Positions 25,462-37,052 of a stretch of 64,000 bases of DNA are shown here, piece by piece. Within the stretch, counting starts at the first letter, position 1. Every line of letters begins with the position of its first letter. Source of the stretch: Zeugodacus cucurbitae (lineage: Eukaryota > Arthropoda > Insecta > Diptera > Tephritidae); contig NC_071669.1 in NCBI RefSeq assembly GCF_028554725.1, positions 1,503,501-1,567,500 on the forward strand, written 5' to 3'. The translations under genes were made by a program, and so were the position numbers. The notes under the pieces were generated by a model. That model ran no database searches. It was not told the DNA's origin and saw only the letters and a program-made list of their open reading frames with translations.

Positions 25462-26926
25462 ATAGGTATATATGTATATCTGAGTGGACAAGGATTCATG
25501 TTTACCAGCAGCTATTATAAATATGCTTTTAGTGGATACATATGTAGAAGAAACGTATCTAGAAATGTAGATCCGCATACGTTTGACATAATCTTAAAGC
25601 TAATTGCCAAGTATAATAATGAAATTAAGTATAATGAGCGAGCAGAAGTGGGACGGTTTTAGAAGAAGTATCTTAATTAATTATAAAATAGAAGAAGACA
25701 ACTAAGTTGCCTCTCACATGAATGAAAATGAGACTCATGTGGCGCTTAAAGGGTTAATTATGCATATAGAAAATGCTTAGCGTCTACAAATACAAAATAC
25801 AAGAACAATTCCACGCTTAAGGTTAGGCTAAAAGCACGTTCCCAGATAAGCAAGTAAATGAGCCTATGAAGGCGAGCATAAGCTGATGATTTGAGTGCAG
25901 TATGTGGCTACATGGGAGCATATACTTATATATAATATATATATATATATTCATACATATTTACACATGCATACATATATAAGAAGTGCCACTTCTTGTT
26001 ACTTTTTCCACTTATTAGCCTCCAACAACGTGCCTTTCACTCACGCCATTCCCTCTCCGCTACCTCTCCATCATTTGTCTACTCCTTTCAAGCGGCATTT
26101 GAAAATTTTATTACGTTTACGTGTTACACTTTCATTATAATTTTCGCAAATTTTATTATCACCAACATGGCTAATAAAAAGATAAAAATCATTTCACCAA
26201 ACGACATGTGAACATGCATTTTCTCTTGCCACTCGCTCGCATATGTTTTTTTCACTCTTCGTGTGTTTGGCTCATTTTCATGTGGCACTTCAAGCACTTC
26301 AAGCTTATGGTTTATGGTTTATAGCTGCTATATGCGCCACGACTGTCTTACGGGGGCATTGCATGCGTGTATGTGTGTGTAGGTTACTTTGCATATCGTA
26401 AATGTTTTAAATTTAATTGTGTGAATTCAAAGGCAAATCAAGGAGTTCATGGCTGGTGGAATGTTAAGTGTGTTAAATATTTAATTGGATTGCTTTGGGA
26501 CTCTCATGATTGAATTGGTGCGCTCTTTGCTGGGGGTAATGAAATAAATATTCTTTGTTTTATTATTTATCTCTTTTATAGAGTAGAGCACAAAGGTTCA
26601 TTGGGAGCGTGTGTTATAGTGCAGGGTTGCATGTAAGTCGTGTTATATCGAACTTTTGAGGTTATAATTGATTTTAGTGAAATTTTTGAATTTAAAAAAA
26701 TTTATTTAACGGTTATTTACGACTAAATGTGAAAAAATTTAATTTTTACCTAACAAAATAAATGGTGAAAATAAAGAGAGATATATTTAAAAAAAAATTT
26801 TTAAATATTTATCGATAAAATATATATATAAATATATGAAAATATAAAAGTTCCATATACGCAACCGAGTTGCATTTCAGTGAAATAAATTTTGGTAATA
26901 TTATTACAATTTTTATGTATAATAAT

Positions 26927-27257
26927 AATCTACAGCTTTGCTTCCGCCGTTTTCGAATAGATGTCTTAGGGTCAAGCACTGGTCGATTAAATCGATTAAA
27001 TCGTTTTATATCGATATTGAACATTTGTGTCAACATTAACCCAACAAAATATTTGTACAGATCTGTTTGCATCCCAAACTTATTCTCAACTGAAAATGTC
27101 ACTTTTTGAGCCGAATTCTCGACATTTGCGGGAAATTTTGTTTTTCTGTTTTAATTCCAAGAAAAGTGCGGCTGAGGCTCATCGACATTTGTAACCGTTT
27201 TTATACAAAAAAAACTTAAATTTACACAAAAAAACGGCGGAAGCAAAGTTGTAGACC
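26927..27257. mobile_element. TIR mini-element (GGTCTACAACTTTGCTTCCG family), copy 1
   Basis: A 331-bp non-coding element with inverted ends (TCTACAGCTTTGCTTCCGCC ... GGCGGAAGCAAAGTTGTAGA). Inside are CGATTAAATCGATTAAATCG and a segment with GTCACTTTTTGAGCC. Other copies are at 46846-47170 and 28721-28987. A short direct duplication of host-like sequence flanks it (see findings). Non-autonomous; superfamily not determined. Confidence 0.85.
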
Positions 27258-28580
27258 CAATATTATTATAATTTTTTGAAAAATATTTATCGAAATATTA
27301 TTCTACGCAACAGGGTTGCATTTGAGTGAAATAAATTTTTAATAATATTATAAAAAAAATTTAAATTTCAAATAAACTATGAGTAGTTGCCAGCTTAATA
27401 AAGTAAAAATTATTGCTCAGATTTTTTATAAACGACAAAAATTATCTTCACAGTTATCTACAAATCAAATCTGCTACACTTTTAATCAATATCACTTTTA
27501 CTAATATTTAACCACAATTAATATCAATTCTCGCACTATATATAATTGAATTATCTATTAAGTTTGACAGATTTATATATCTGCATTGTATAATAATCGC
27601 TTTGCTGCATTTTAATTGCAACTGCCACCACAGTCGATCCATTATTGTTTATCTTTTTATTGCAATAATTATGGTTTTATTTACTTGTGATATCCACAAA
27701 AGTGCTGATAATAAAATTCAATTAAATTGCATAATAATAATAATAATAAAGACTGTTTATTAATATGCCAACCACAGGCATATTTATTTATTTAAGCCAC
27801 CGCTTTTTGTAGACAGACAACGCTTTGATTGACTTTCCCACCTGTAACGAATGGCTGAATATTCAAAAAACGCATAATTTTCACACCTACACACACACAT
27901 TTTCATAAATATATTTACATAAATGCAGCCACCGGTTATTGGTGGCCTTTTAACACCCTGACGGTTGTGTGGATTTCGCGCACGCGTCGGCACGTGCTGA
28001 CCACTGCCGCAAACATACATACACACATATGTGAAAATATATGGTAGTAGTTTTATATGTGTGAATATATGTTGCTTAATCTCATTGCAAAAAATTGCAA
28101 TTAATTGCATTGTAATAAAAATGAAGTGCAATGCGCTTGGGGAAAGGGCACCAAACAGCAACAACTACTGTACATTTGAGTGTGTAGGTGCAAGTGTGTG
28201 CGTGGTGTGGTTGCTGTTCATCAAGCGAGCCGTTAATTTGCATTTTACGCAAAAATTGTCCGTATAATTGCATGTTTGCATTGCAGATTTCATTGCAGTC
28301 TGATTAATTATATTACACCCATATACATACAAATATATGTACATACATACATACATACAAACACACTCGCATACAATATAACAACAAATAAATATATAAA
28401 ATCATTGTAAGGGCAATTCAATCAGTTTTATCGTTGAAATGTTGCACGCGTCTAGGGGCTTATGAAAGCTGATGCAGAAATCTGTGACACAAGTTCAACA
28501 GATTTTATTAAACACGGAATATAATTGAATAATGAAACATAATTTCGAAAAAGTGAGGACTTACATGAAGGTATAGTATA

Positions 28581-28704
28581 CAATGTATGTGTTCAAAAAA
28601 TAACGGGAATTTTTAAAGGTTTAGAGAGTCCAATTGACAAAAAAAAATTTTTAAATTATATTTTCATAATTCGAAAATTCCCGTTATTTTTTGAACACAC
28701 CTCA
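28581..28704. mobile_element. Mariner-type mini-element
   Basis: About 124 bp. Inverted ends GTGTTCAAAAAATAACGGGA ... TCCCGTTATTTTTTGAACAC almost meet, with TA dinucleotides outside. The ends match those of the mariner relics at 44658-45095, 55367-55671 and 62382-62576. It holds no transposase sequence. Confidence 0.85.
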
Positions 28705-28720
28705 TACACGTTTATGTATT

Positions 28721-28987
28721 GGCCTACTTTGCTTCCGCCGTTTCTTTGTAAATTTAAGGCTACTACTTTTGACCATCTTTCTGGCAGCATGCGTATTCCG
28801 TGCAAATGTCGAGAATTCGGCTCAAAAAGTGACATTTTCAGTTGAGAATAAGTTTGGGATGCAAACAGATCTCTACACATATTTTGTTGGGTTAATGTTG
28901 ACACAAATGTCCTAGATCGATATAAAACGATTTAATCGATTTAATCGACCAGTTCTTCACCCTAAAGACATCTATTGGAAAACGTCG
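28721..28987. mobile_element. TIR mini-element (GGTCTACAAC family), copy 2, inverted and damaged
   Basis: Inverted relative to copies 1 and 3 and sharing the AAATGTCGAGAATTCGGC and GATTTAATCGATTTAATCG segments. One end reads GGCCTACTTTGCTTCCGCCG (small deletion). The other is cut short at AAAACGTCG. It starts 17 bases after the mariner-type mini-element at 28581-28704, so two cut-and-paste relics lie almost end to end. Confidence 0.8.
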
Positions 28988-30689
28988 CAATATAAAACAA
29001 TATTTTAACATATTTACTTTAAATATTCAATATCATCATTATTTTACGACAAATTCCGCTTGTCTATTATGAAGATTTCAATTACGGCGCATGCAACAGC
29101 TCATAAAAGTGTAAGGACATAAAATTTATGATTCCATTTACACGACAACAGTGTGCAATAAAAAAAACTGAAACATAAAAACATGTTACACACGCCCACA
29201 CAAACAAGGTACAACAATACACAAACAAAAGGAAATCAATAATTCACTACCGCTTTGCTAAGAATGCGCATATTTGCTAATGAAATGTGTTTGTGTATTC
29301 ACAAATGTTGTATGTGTGTATAAAAAAAAAGAAAAATAAAAAATAATGAAAATATTATGTGCATGATGTAAAAAGCCATGGCATTGACAAAATGAGCTGG
29401 CGCTAAGTCGCCAAACGGCCAAACGCTTCATCAATAGATAGCCAACCATACAAGTGTACAGGCACAGCCGTAGCAAGTGCAGCACTCAATTGTCCTTTGG
29501 CGCGCGCTACATTGTTTCGTGCGTCCAAAGAAACAAAAAAAAAATAAAAAAAACAACAAAATAAACGCTTTAACAAGGCTAATCCTGCGCTAATACGGTG
29601 CAGCAGCAGCAAATAAGAGCGGGGGATGCGGAAAAAATGAAGAAAAAGACCGGAACACAGTGTAATGCACCGCTATTCTCATTTTCGTCAGCATTTTTAT
29701 TATTTTTTATGAATGAAAATATTGTTTAGCGACGTACAGCTGAGGCTCAACGCAATCTAGGAGGCAAACATACATATGTATATACTATACATACATACAT
29801 AGCTGAAGGTGGCATTGTATGTGTGCGCTTGACTTCGCCTGTGTCCCAATACCCTCATAAATTATGACAAATATGAAGCGTTTATTTGTGTTTACCACCT
29901 CAGCAGCAGCACAAAGCTGAGCTCATGAGCTCACTCTGCACGAAAATTTTGGTTGGCCGCTCGGAAGTAACGCGTTTCTGGGCGCTTCATCAGTTTCATC
30001 TGCTTCTCCAGTTATTCAAACTGTGTCTATGTCTATGTATGTCTGTCCGTCTATCTGTCTTTGTGTCTATACGCACAGTTGGCTCGCATAATCGCATAAG
30101 TCACCCTCACCATAGCCTCCAAAAACAAACGAGTCCTGCACTGCCGTTTTTTCATTTCATTTCTACTTTGCGTCCTCACAATTTTCCGCCTTTTAATGGC
30201 TCTCAAATGTACGTAGTTCTATTTGAAATATTGTCTTTTTATATTGTAACGGCACACATACACACATACACATATATTTTTGTATAATATTTAAGCGCGT
30301 ATTATAAATGTGTGTAAACAAATGGTTTGGCGCCTGTAAGTATGCCTATGCTGTAAGCAAAAGCAACTGTATTTCACTTGGTGGTGGTATATTAACACCT
30401 CACATCCTTCAGCTGGGACACTCCTCTGGCATAGCGGTGAAAATATTAAAAGCACATTTGTTATCTATTGATGAGCAGCATTATGAAGTGAATATTGCTT
30501 TTGTTGGGAGGGGGGAGTGCTGAAGACTGAGTAAGTGGTTGAGAAAGTTCCAGTGAAATTTAAAATAAATTAATAAGTGAAATGCTAAACTGAAATTAGC
30601 GTTGATTTGTAAATTATTATAATAAAAAAAATAATAATGTAGGGTTGCCATATCAAAATTTTTTGAACAAACAAATTTCGTAATTTTGT

Positions 30690-31395
30690 TATATAAAAAA
30701 AGCAAAAATGGCATTTTCAAATATTTTATAATAAAAAAATAAAAAATAATGAATAAAAAAAAAAATAAAATAATAAAAAATTTATTTTTTATTAAAAATG
30801 ATAATAAAAAAAATATATAAAAATAAAAAAAATTAAATATTTTAATATTAATTAATATTTTTTTTTATTAAAAATGATAAGAAATAAAAAAAATAAATAT
30901 TTTAATATTAATTTATAATCAATTTTTTCTTTATAAAAATAAAATCTTATTTCTATTTTATTTTATATATTTTTTTATAATATTAAATCATCATTTTTTA
31001 ATTATAATAATTAATAATTATTTTTTTTATTAAAAACGATGAGAAATAAAAAAAATAAATATTTTAATATTAATTAATAATCAATTTTTTTTATAATAAT
31101 AAAATATTATTTCTATTTAATTTTGTATATATACTTTTTTAACATTAAATCATAATCAAAAAATAAAATAATAAAATATTTAATTTTTATTAAAAATTAT
31201 AATAAAAAATATATAAAAATAAAAAAAAATTAAATATTTTAATATTAATTAATAATCAATTTTATTTTTATAAAAATAAAATATTATTTTATTTTATATA
31301 TTTTTTTTAACATTAAATCATCATTTTCAAAATTTTGTATTTCTTGAATTCCCTTATTTTTTAACAAACTATACTAATATTTTTTAAATTATTTG
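30690..31395. repeat. Nearly pure AT block with degenerate tandem units
   Basis: About 700 bp almost without G or C, in HGTX intron 2. The phrase AAATATTTTAATATTAATT recurs at about 30836, 30896, 31057 and 31231, with TCAATTTTTT and ATTAAATCATCATTTT following in several units, so this is a decayed tandem array and not random AT drift. No gene. Confidence 0.8.
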
Positions 31396-32760
31396 AAATA
31401 AATTTTATATTTAATACAACACTTTAAGCGCAATTTATGTTGTCAAAATTAAATTTCGCAATTCTAAATTTGCGACCTTCACTTTCCAACTCATTGCATT
31501 TGATTATTATTTGTCTATGTTTTCTATGCAAATCACGTGAAAATACAAACAACAAAAATAAACAAAAAACAATGTTTTATTTGCTGTTAGAAGATTTCAT
31601 CATTGTTTCCACATCATTTTGCAGCAAATCGATTGGGCGACCCACATTCTAGCGCACTTAACAACAACAACAACATACCAATCTACATATGAGTATATGT
31701 AAATAAATAAATATGTGCTCAATTTCAGTAACACATATTCATTATTTATACGTGTCTGTATGTCTGTATGTATGTATGTAAATATGCTCAACCACTTCTC
31801 AAGCAATATTTCCCTATTTTTCTATCGAAATTTCGCAATTCATGCGCGTCAGCTGTGCTGCCATAAATGTGATAAAAAAAAACAAATACACACATACTAA
31901 ATTATATTTTACATATTCTATTTACCGTTACAAATGCTTACGGCACAACTTATTTTTGTCTTTGCCAAACGAATTTCATACTCGCAACTTGCAGCTTTTC
32001 GCCTTTTTAATAAACAAAATCAAAAAATAAAAGCAAATAAATGTGAAAAGAAAGGCAGCTTTTGAAAATAACAACAACAACAACAATGAAAAATCTGATT
32101 TGAAATGTTTGCGCCATGCTTATTTACCACATGTCTGTCTGTATATATGTATGTTTGTGCATATGCAACACTTTATTTTTCGTTTTTCGCATCCGTTTCC
32201 GTTTTATCGCCACAGTTTACTGTTATTTTCGCATTTTTCATTCGCCAGCCAGACAGACAGACAGTCAGTACAACCCAGCTCAGCTCTGCTCAGCCCGAAA
32301 GACGTCGGTTGCGTTGGCAACGCAGACATTTAAAGCAGTGCCATTTTGCATAAAAAATAACAGTAAAACATGCACAACAACAACAATAATAAGAGCAAGC
32401 GCTTGCTAAGGCAGCCGGTGTGCCGTTACGTGAAGCGATGAAGTGAAATTCGCTGCCACATTATTATACAGCAGAACATATTTATACATATGTTCTCGTT
32501 ATAGAAACACACACACTCATACATACAAAAACAACAACATTTTAGTTTTATTGTTGTAGTTGTCCCCCGTTTGTACTATGCTCATAAAGCCCCATTTATT
32601 TGCTCCACTCGGTACTCGGAGCAGACATTTTCACTTCATACTGCTGCTGCTGTAGTCTGCTTTTAGGGGTTGCTGTACGCTTCCTAACTCCCGTTCTCCC
32701 ACTAACAGCCACCTGCCACATTCGAAAAGTTTGCAGCTTACAGCTTTGCTTTGCTCGTTC

Positions 32761-32780
32761 GTCCGTCCGTCCGTCCGTCC
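32761..32780. repeat. GTCC microsatellite
   Basis: Five uninterrupted GTCC units in HGTX intron 2. Related but imperfect GTCTGTCC tracts occur at 775-800 and in the dispersed repeats A and B. Confidence 0.9.
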
Positions 32781-33464
32781 GCTCGCCTGTCAGTCAGCAA
32801 GTTAGTCCTTCTTATTCTTAATGCCATTTTCGTATAATAAATCCGCAAACGGTACATGTCCCACACACACACACACACACCCATACAGTGAGAGGGCGGT
32901 GTGTCTATGGTGTCACATGGAGGCTGTTCAGTTACTATATTGTTGTTGTTGGCTGCTTCTGCTGTCATTGTTTATGCGCATGTTGCTTGTCATGTTCTAC
33001 ACGATACGAACACACTATCGCATAAACGTTTATCAATTTGTTTAAATGTAAATTGTATATTGCTGTTGACGATGATTACTAGCTTGCATGTAATGTATTA
33101 TGTGTAATGTGGAGCAACCCCAACTAGGGAGAAAAATGGGGTACATAGGAAAATTATGTATGTGAAGTGGAAATGAAGAGCGTTTGGATTTATTTTTAGG
33201 AAATTTGTTAAATTTTGATTTTAGTATTTGTTGAAAAATTGAAAAAAGTAAAAAAAAATTTTGAGTCAGAAATATTATGTTTGACCTCTATAGAATATGC
33301 GAAAATAATAACGTAAATTAATATATTTTTGGTTCTGGTAAAAATATCACATATTAGTAATAAAGTGGCCCTATGCTCCTTGCAGGAGTAACAGGAACTA
33401 TATATATTAGTAATAAAAAGAAAATAATTAGAAAAGGGGATCTTATGAATCCAGGCAAAGGTAA

Positions 33465-33673
33465 TATTGACTAAACATAAAAACTAATCAGTTAGAATCT
33501 CTTCAGGATCACTTCCATAATTAGGAGTCCCAAAATACCCACAATCAATAAAGAATAATTTGAACTTTCGTCGTCTTATTACTACAGAACTTTACAATCC
33601 ATTGAAAATTAATATAATTTTAAAACAACAAAACATTTCATCCGGTGCGAGTCTGTTACCATATCCACGTTAA
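33465..33673 (+). repeat. Dispersed repeat R, copy 1, left part
   Basis: Shares TTCCATAATTAGGAG, TTTGAACTTTCGTCGTC, AATCCATTGAAAATT and CCATATCCA with 36570-36800. It is split at a TTAA by the element 33674-34397. Its right part resumes as TACAAATTGTATC (34402-34427). Class unknown; non-coding. Confidence 0.8.
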
Positions 33674-34397
33674 GGCAGTAGTCTGCTTTAGAAGTCGACA
33701 AAGAGCGTTTTTTCAACCATTTTTTTTGAAAGGGAAGGAAATGATTGCGGTAAACGGAATTTTAAGACGATAGTGTACTAAATTTAAGGCTTTAAAAACA
33801 ATATTTATTATTAAAAAATATTGAAATTATTTCAAAGTTGTAAGTATTTTTCTGGAGCGCCTTTAGTCTGCACATGTAAATCGGTGTCGGTAATGGGGGT
33901 CGTGCGATGCATCTGAAACAGTCGAACCATTTTTTTTTTTTTAATTTTTATAGGTTTCTTTTCTTTATGAATTAAATAAATACCGAAGAAGTTATAAAAT
34001 TGCAAATTTTTTCGAAGTTTGAAAAAAAATCACTTTTTTAAGAAAAAAAAAATTGACTTTAAGTTACAAAACAAGTAGTTTAAATAATACTTTAGTCCAA
34101 CTTTTTTAGTTCATTTAGAAGATAATTTAATACTGAAGCTAGATCATTTTGGTTTTTTTCGATCGGAAATATATTCTTTTTGCTATCGCCGGCACCGTTT
34201 TCTAACACTTGTGAAAATGAAGGTCTGCCTGAGCATTCACACCTGCTCGACGCTCGGCCACTAAAACTGCTCTAACTTCGAAAATATGTCGAATTGGCCT
34301 CTGGAGTTTTAAAGACATATTCTTGGAGAGTTTTGGAAGGGATTTAAAACAAAACAAAAAAATCAATTTTTTGAAGCCTGTAAAGCAGACTACTGCC
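33674..34397. mobile_element. TTAA-flanked TIR element, copy 1
   Basis: A 724-bp element with perfect 17-bp inverted ends (GGCAGTAGTCTGCTTTA) and TTAA on each side (33670-33673 and 34398-34401). TTAA duplication is the hallmark of piggyBac-type insertion. No transposase frame; non-autonomous. A second copy is at 48449-49190. The repeat R copy at 36.77 kb shows the empty site. Confidence 0.92.
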
Positions 34398-36569
34398 TTA
34401 ATACAAATTGTATCGGAAATATTTTATCCTACTACAAAAACAACAACAAATTAAATATTTGGCTTGAGAGGCTAGTTTTCCGATTAAGTCGATGGTTAAG
34501 ACCTTCGGAACCGCAAAGAAAACTCTTGAAAGACTCAATTATATTCATTGAAGATATCTACATACATCATAGAAAAAAAACTCTTCTGAGTAAAATAAGG
34601 TCCCTTTCAAGTAGCTTCCAAGCTTCAAATTAATTATAAGTTGTAAAATCTCCTCGTACAAGGAAGAAAAAAAACTGAAGATCAATCAAAGGTTGAAAAT
34701 CGATGCAATCAAATGGTAATTTCAGCATTTTTCAGCAAAAAAGACACAAAACTCAGAGTCACACAAAGAGATATCAAGATAATTACAGGCATAAAAAAAG
34801 TAAACAAGAAAGCTTAAAGGTATTTCCGCTCCAAAATATGTAGGGAACAATTGCAGCAACGAACTAGTTAATGATGTTTGAGTAATGCGAGTGTGAAAAA
34901 AATAAACAAAAACAAAAAAAAATGCATTTAAAGTAAACAAGAAAAAAATGTGTAGCAAAAACAACAATGATTTTTAAAAGCATTGCACAATATTAAATGC
35001 ATGTCTATATGTATACGTAAGCGTGGCATTCCATGTACATATGTGTGTATCTGTATGTGTGTCTGCAATATTAACCTGACACACCGCGATGACAATTGGA
35101 TGCTGCTAATGATCAACACCTGTCAACAACAAACAGTGAAATTGTATTAATAACCCATATTGTTGTTGCTGTTATTATTATTATTTATTCACGCATTCGC
35201 CTTGCATTGATTCGTTAATGCGTTGACGAGCTGTGGCCGATACGATGACTTGTCATTTTGGATGTACATTTATCCAGCAAGAAATTTTCAACGCTCGCTG
35301 CATATGAAAATCAGTCAAATTAATAAATAAATAACTGAAATAACATTAATAACCGTTCGAGCAGCAGCAACAACAACAACAATGTGCGACTGACGCATCT
35401 GCTGCATTGTCAAACTCATTAAAAACGCAGCACTGTCACACAAACACACACATACAAACTGTTGAGCACACGTAACGGACCATTGTCAACAACTTAGACA
35501 TGCGCGACCACCAAAACTAAAACAAACAACAACAACTGCAACGGGAGCAGCTCGAAATTTGTGCAGATCATCATTGCGCACTTGTTTGCTTTTCAGCGCA
35601 AGTAAGATCAACAGCAGCAGCAAAAGTAACAATAACAAGAGCAACAACAACAACTCCAGAAGATGCCTCAGCACTTGCTCCGCAATAACGTGGAGACTTG
35701 AATACACATTGAGCTGAACATTTGTCCGCAATGCATTCCTGTGTTGCTGCCTTTGCTGTTGTTGTTGTTGGCTGCACTTATGCACGATCCACTCTCTTCC
35801 AGATTTCACTTCTACTTCGCCTTTGCTCGGAGGCATATGAAATATTAATTTACTCCTGCCAACGTAGGTAATCAATGACAAAAGTGTAAAATCAACAACA
35901 ACAACAATAATACACATTGAAAAAATAATAATAAAAGCAAATCGAAATCGTACAACAACACACTTGTTAATGAACTGTGTAGGCAGTGAAGCTGTGAGCA
36001 GCAGTAACTGAAGTGCAGAAGCGATTCTCAAGTGGCTCTCGCTGGTTAACTCATTAATTTTGTGAGCGATATTTTTGTTGTTTTTGGTATCAAGAGTATT
36101 TTGATTGTTGTTAAGTGCACATTTTACACTCTGTTGCTTTAAAAACATTTGGAATGTATTTTTGGTACAATTGTAAGAAACTACTGCTAAGCTGACTAAC
36201 ATTGCTTCAGTATGCTGATCACATATGTACATATTCGAACTATCTTAAAGGTTTTGAGTAAGCAATTCTGTGCTCTTATATACTGGCTACATGATTTTGC
36301 TGTCAAATCCCAAAAGAACACTACGCACAGCTTGGCAGGTAACAACTCGCTTAAGCAAGCGAATTTAGCAAATACTCTGTTAAGTTATTATAACAGTTAA
36401 CTATTAGTTTGCGACTAATACACTATTTTTTGCTATTTCGCTGCTTTTGCATTTTTTAAGAACGATCAAAGCGCTTTACAACAACAATAGCAAAATTAAA
36501 TATGGGCTTAATAGGCTATTAAGGCCGATATCTGTATATATCATATCAAAGTCAAAAGTTCATCAGACT

Positions 36570-36800
36570 TATCATAAAAACTAGTCAGTTATAATCTCTC
36601 CCAGAATAACTTCCATAATTAGGAGTTCCAAAGTATCCCAAATTAAAAAAAAAAAAATAGTTTGAACTTTCGTCGTCATATTACTAGAGAACTTTAAAAT
36701 CCATTGAAAATTCAGATAATTTTAAAACAACAAAAAATTGTATCCCGTCTGGGACTGTTGCCATATCCAGGTTAATACAAATTATATCAGAATATTTGTT
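36570..36800 (+). repeat. Dispersed repeat R, copy 2 (uninterrupted)
   Basis: Same repeat as 33465-33673 plus 34402-34427, but continuous through GGTTAATACAAATTATATC at about 36772-36790, the unoccupied version of the TTAA target site. It ends about 70 bases from HGTX exon 2. Confidence 0.8.
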
Positions 36801-36866
36801 TCAAAATAAACCTAAAATTCACCGAAACCTCACTTTTTTTGTAACGTAATACTATTTTAAACTTAC

Positions 36867-37052
36867 TTGTATTCGACAGCCTTTCACGCCACGCTATTGG
36901 ATTCGCGACCAATCCTTGCAGTCCCGGCCAATACAGATGCGTTCGTTCTACAATATGGCCAGCGTGTGTCTTCAAGGGACCACCTTGACTTTGCGACAAA
37001 TATTGGGCCATACCAGCAGCGGCGGCGGCAATCGAGAAACGCGGTATGCCAC
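36867..37052 (-). CDS. HGTX: HGTX (Nkx6) second coding exon, conserved linker
   Basis: This exon encodes about 61 residues beginning GIPRFSIAAAAAGMAQY and including RTHLYWPGLQGLVANP and IAWRERLSNT. The RTxxxWPG...WRxxRL pattern matches the region between the TN motif and the homeodomain in vertebrate NKX6 proteins (RTPIFWPG...WRDARL). The acceptor (CTTCCTTCCAG) lies at 37053-37054. The first two bases GT complete a Gly codon with the G left by the previous exon. The donor is ACAA then GTAAGT at 36866, leaving one base A, which the next exon completes as ATG (Met). The reading phase is therefore consistent on both sides. The block is strongly conserved, while the surrounding intron is AT-rich and full of repeats. 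Confidence 0.92.

Larger units (their letters stand above)
20874..36866 (-). other. HGTX intron 2 (16.0 kb)
   Basis: Large intron upstream of the homeodomain exon, with donor GTAAGT at 36866 and acceptor at 20874-20875. It holds a hAT derivative, two 27-bp-TIR elements, a mariner-type mini-element, an AT block and a TTAA element, each listed separately. The remaining sequence is AT-rich with microsatellites. The stretch around 21600-22560 is less AT-rich and free of recognisable repeats. No internal gene is supported. Confidence 0.85.

Noticed and set aside
35486..36232. Minus-strand open frame of 248 codons with long Gln and Leu runs
   Set aside because: The runs come from CAA/CAG low-complexity DNA read in two ways. 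There is no domain, and the rest has an unlikely composition and no splice or promoter context.
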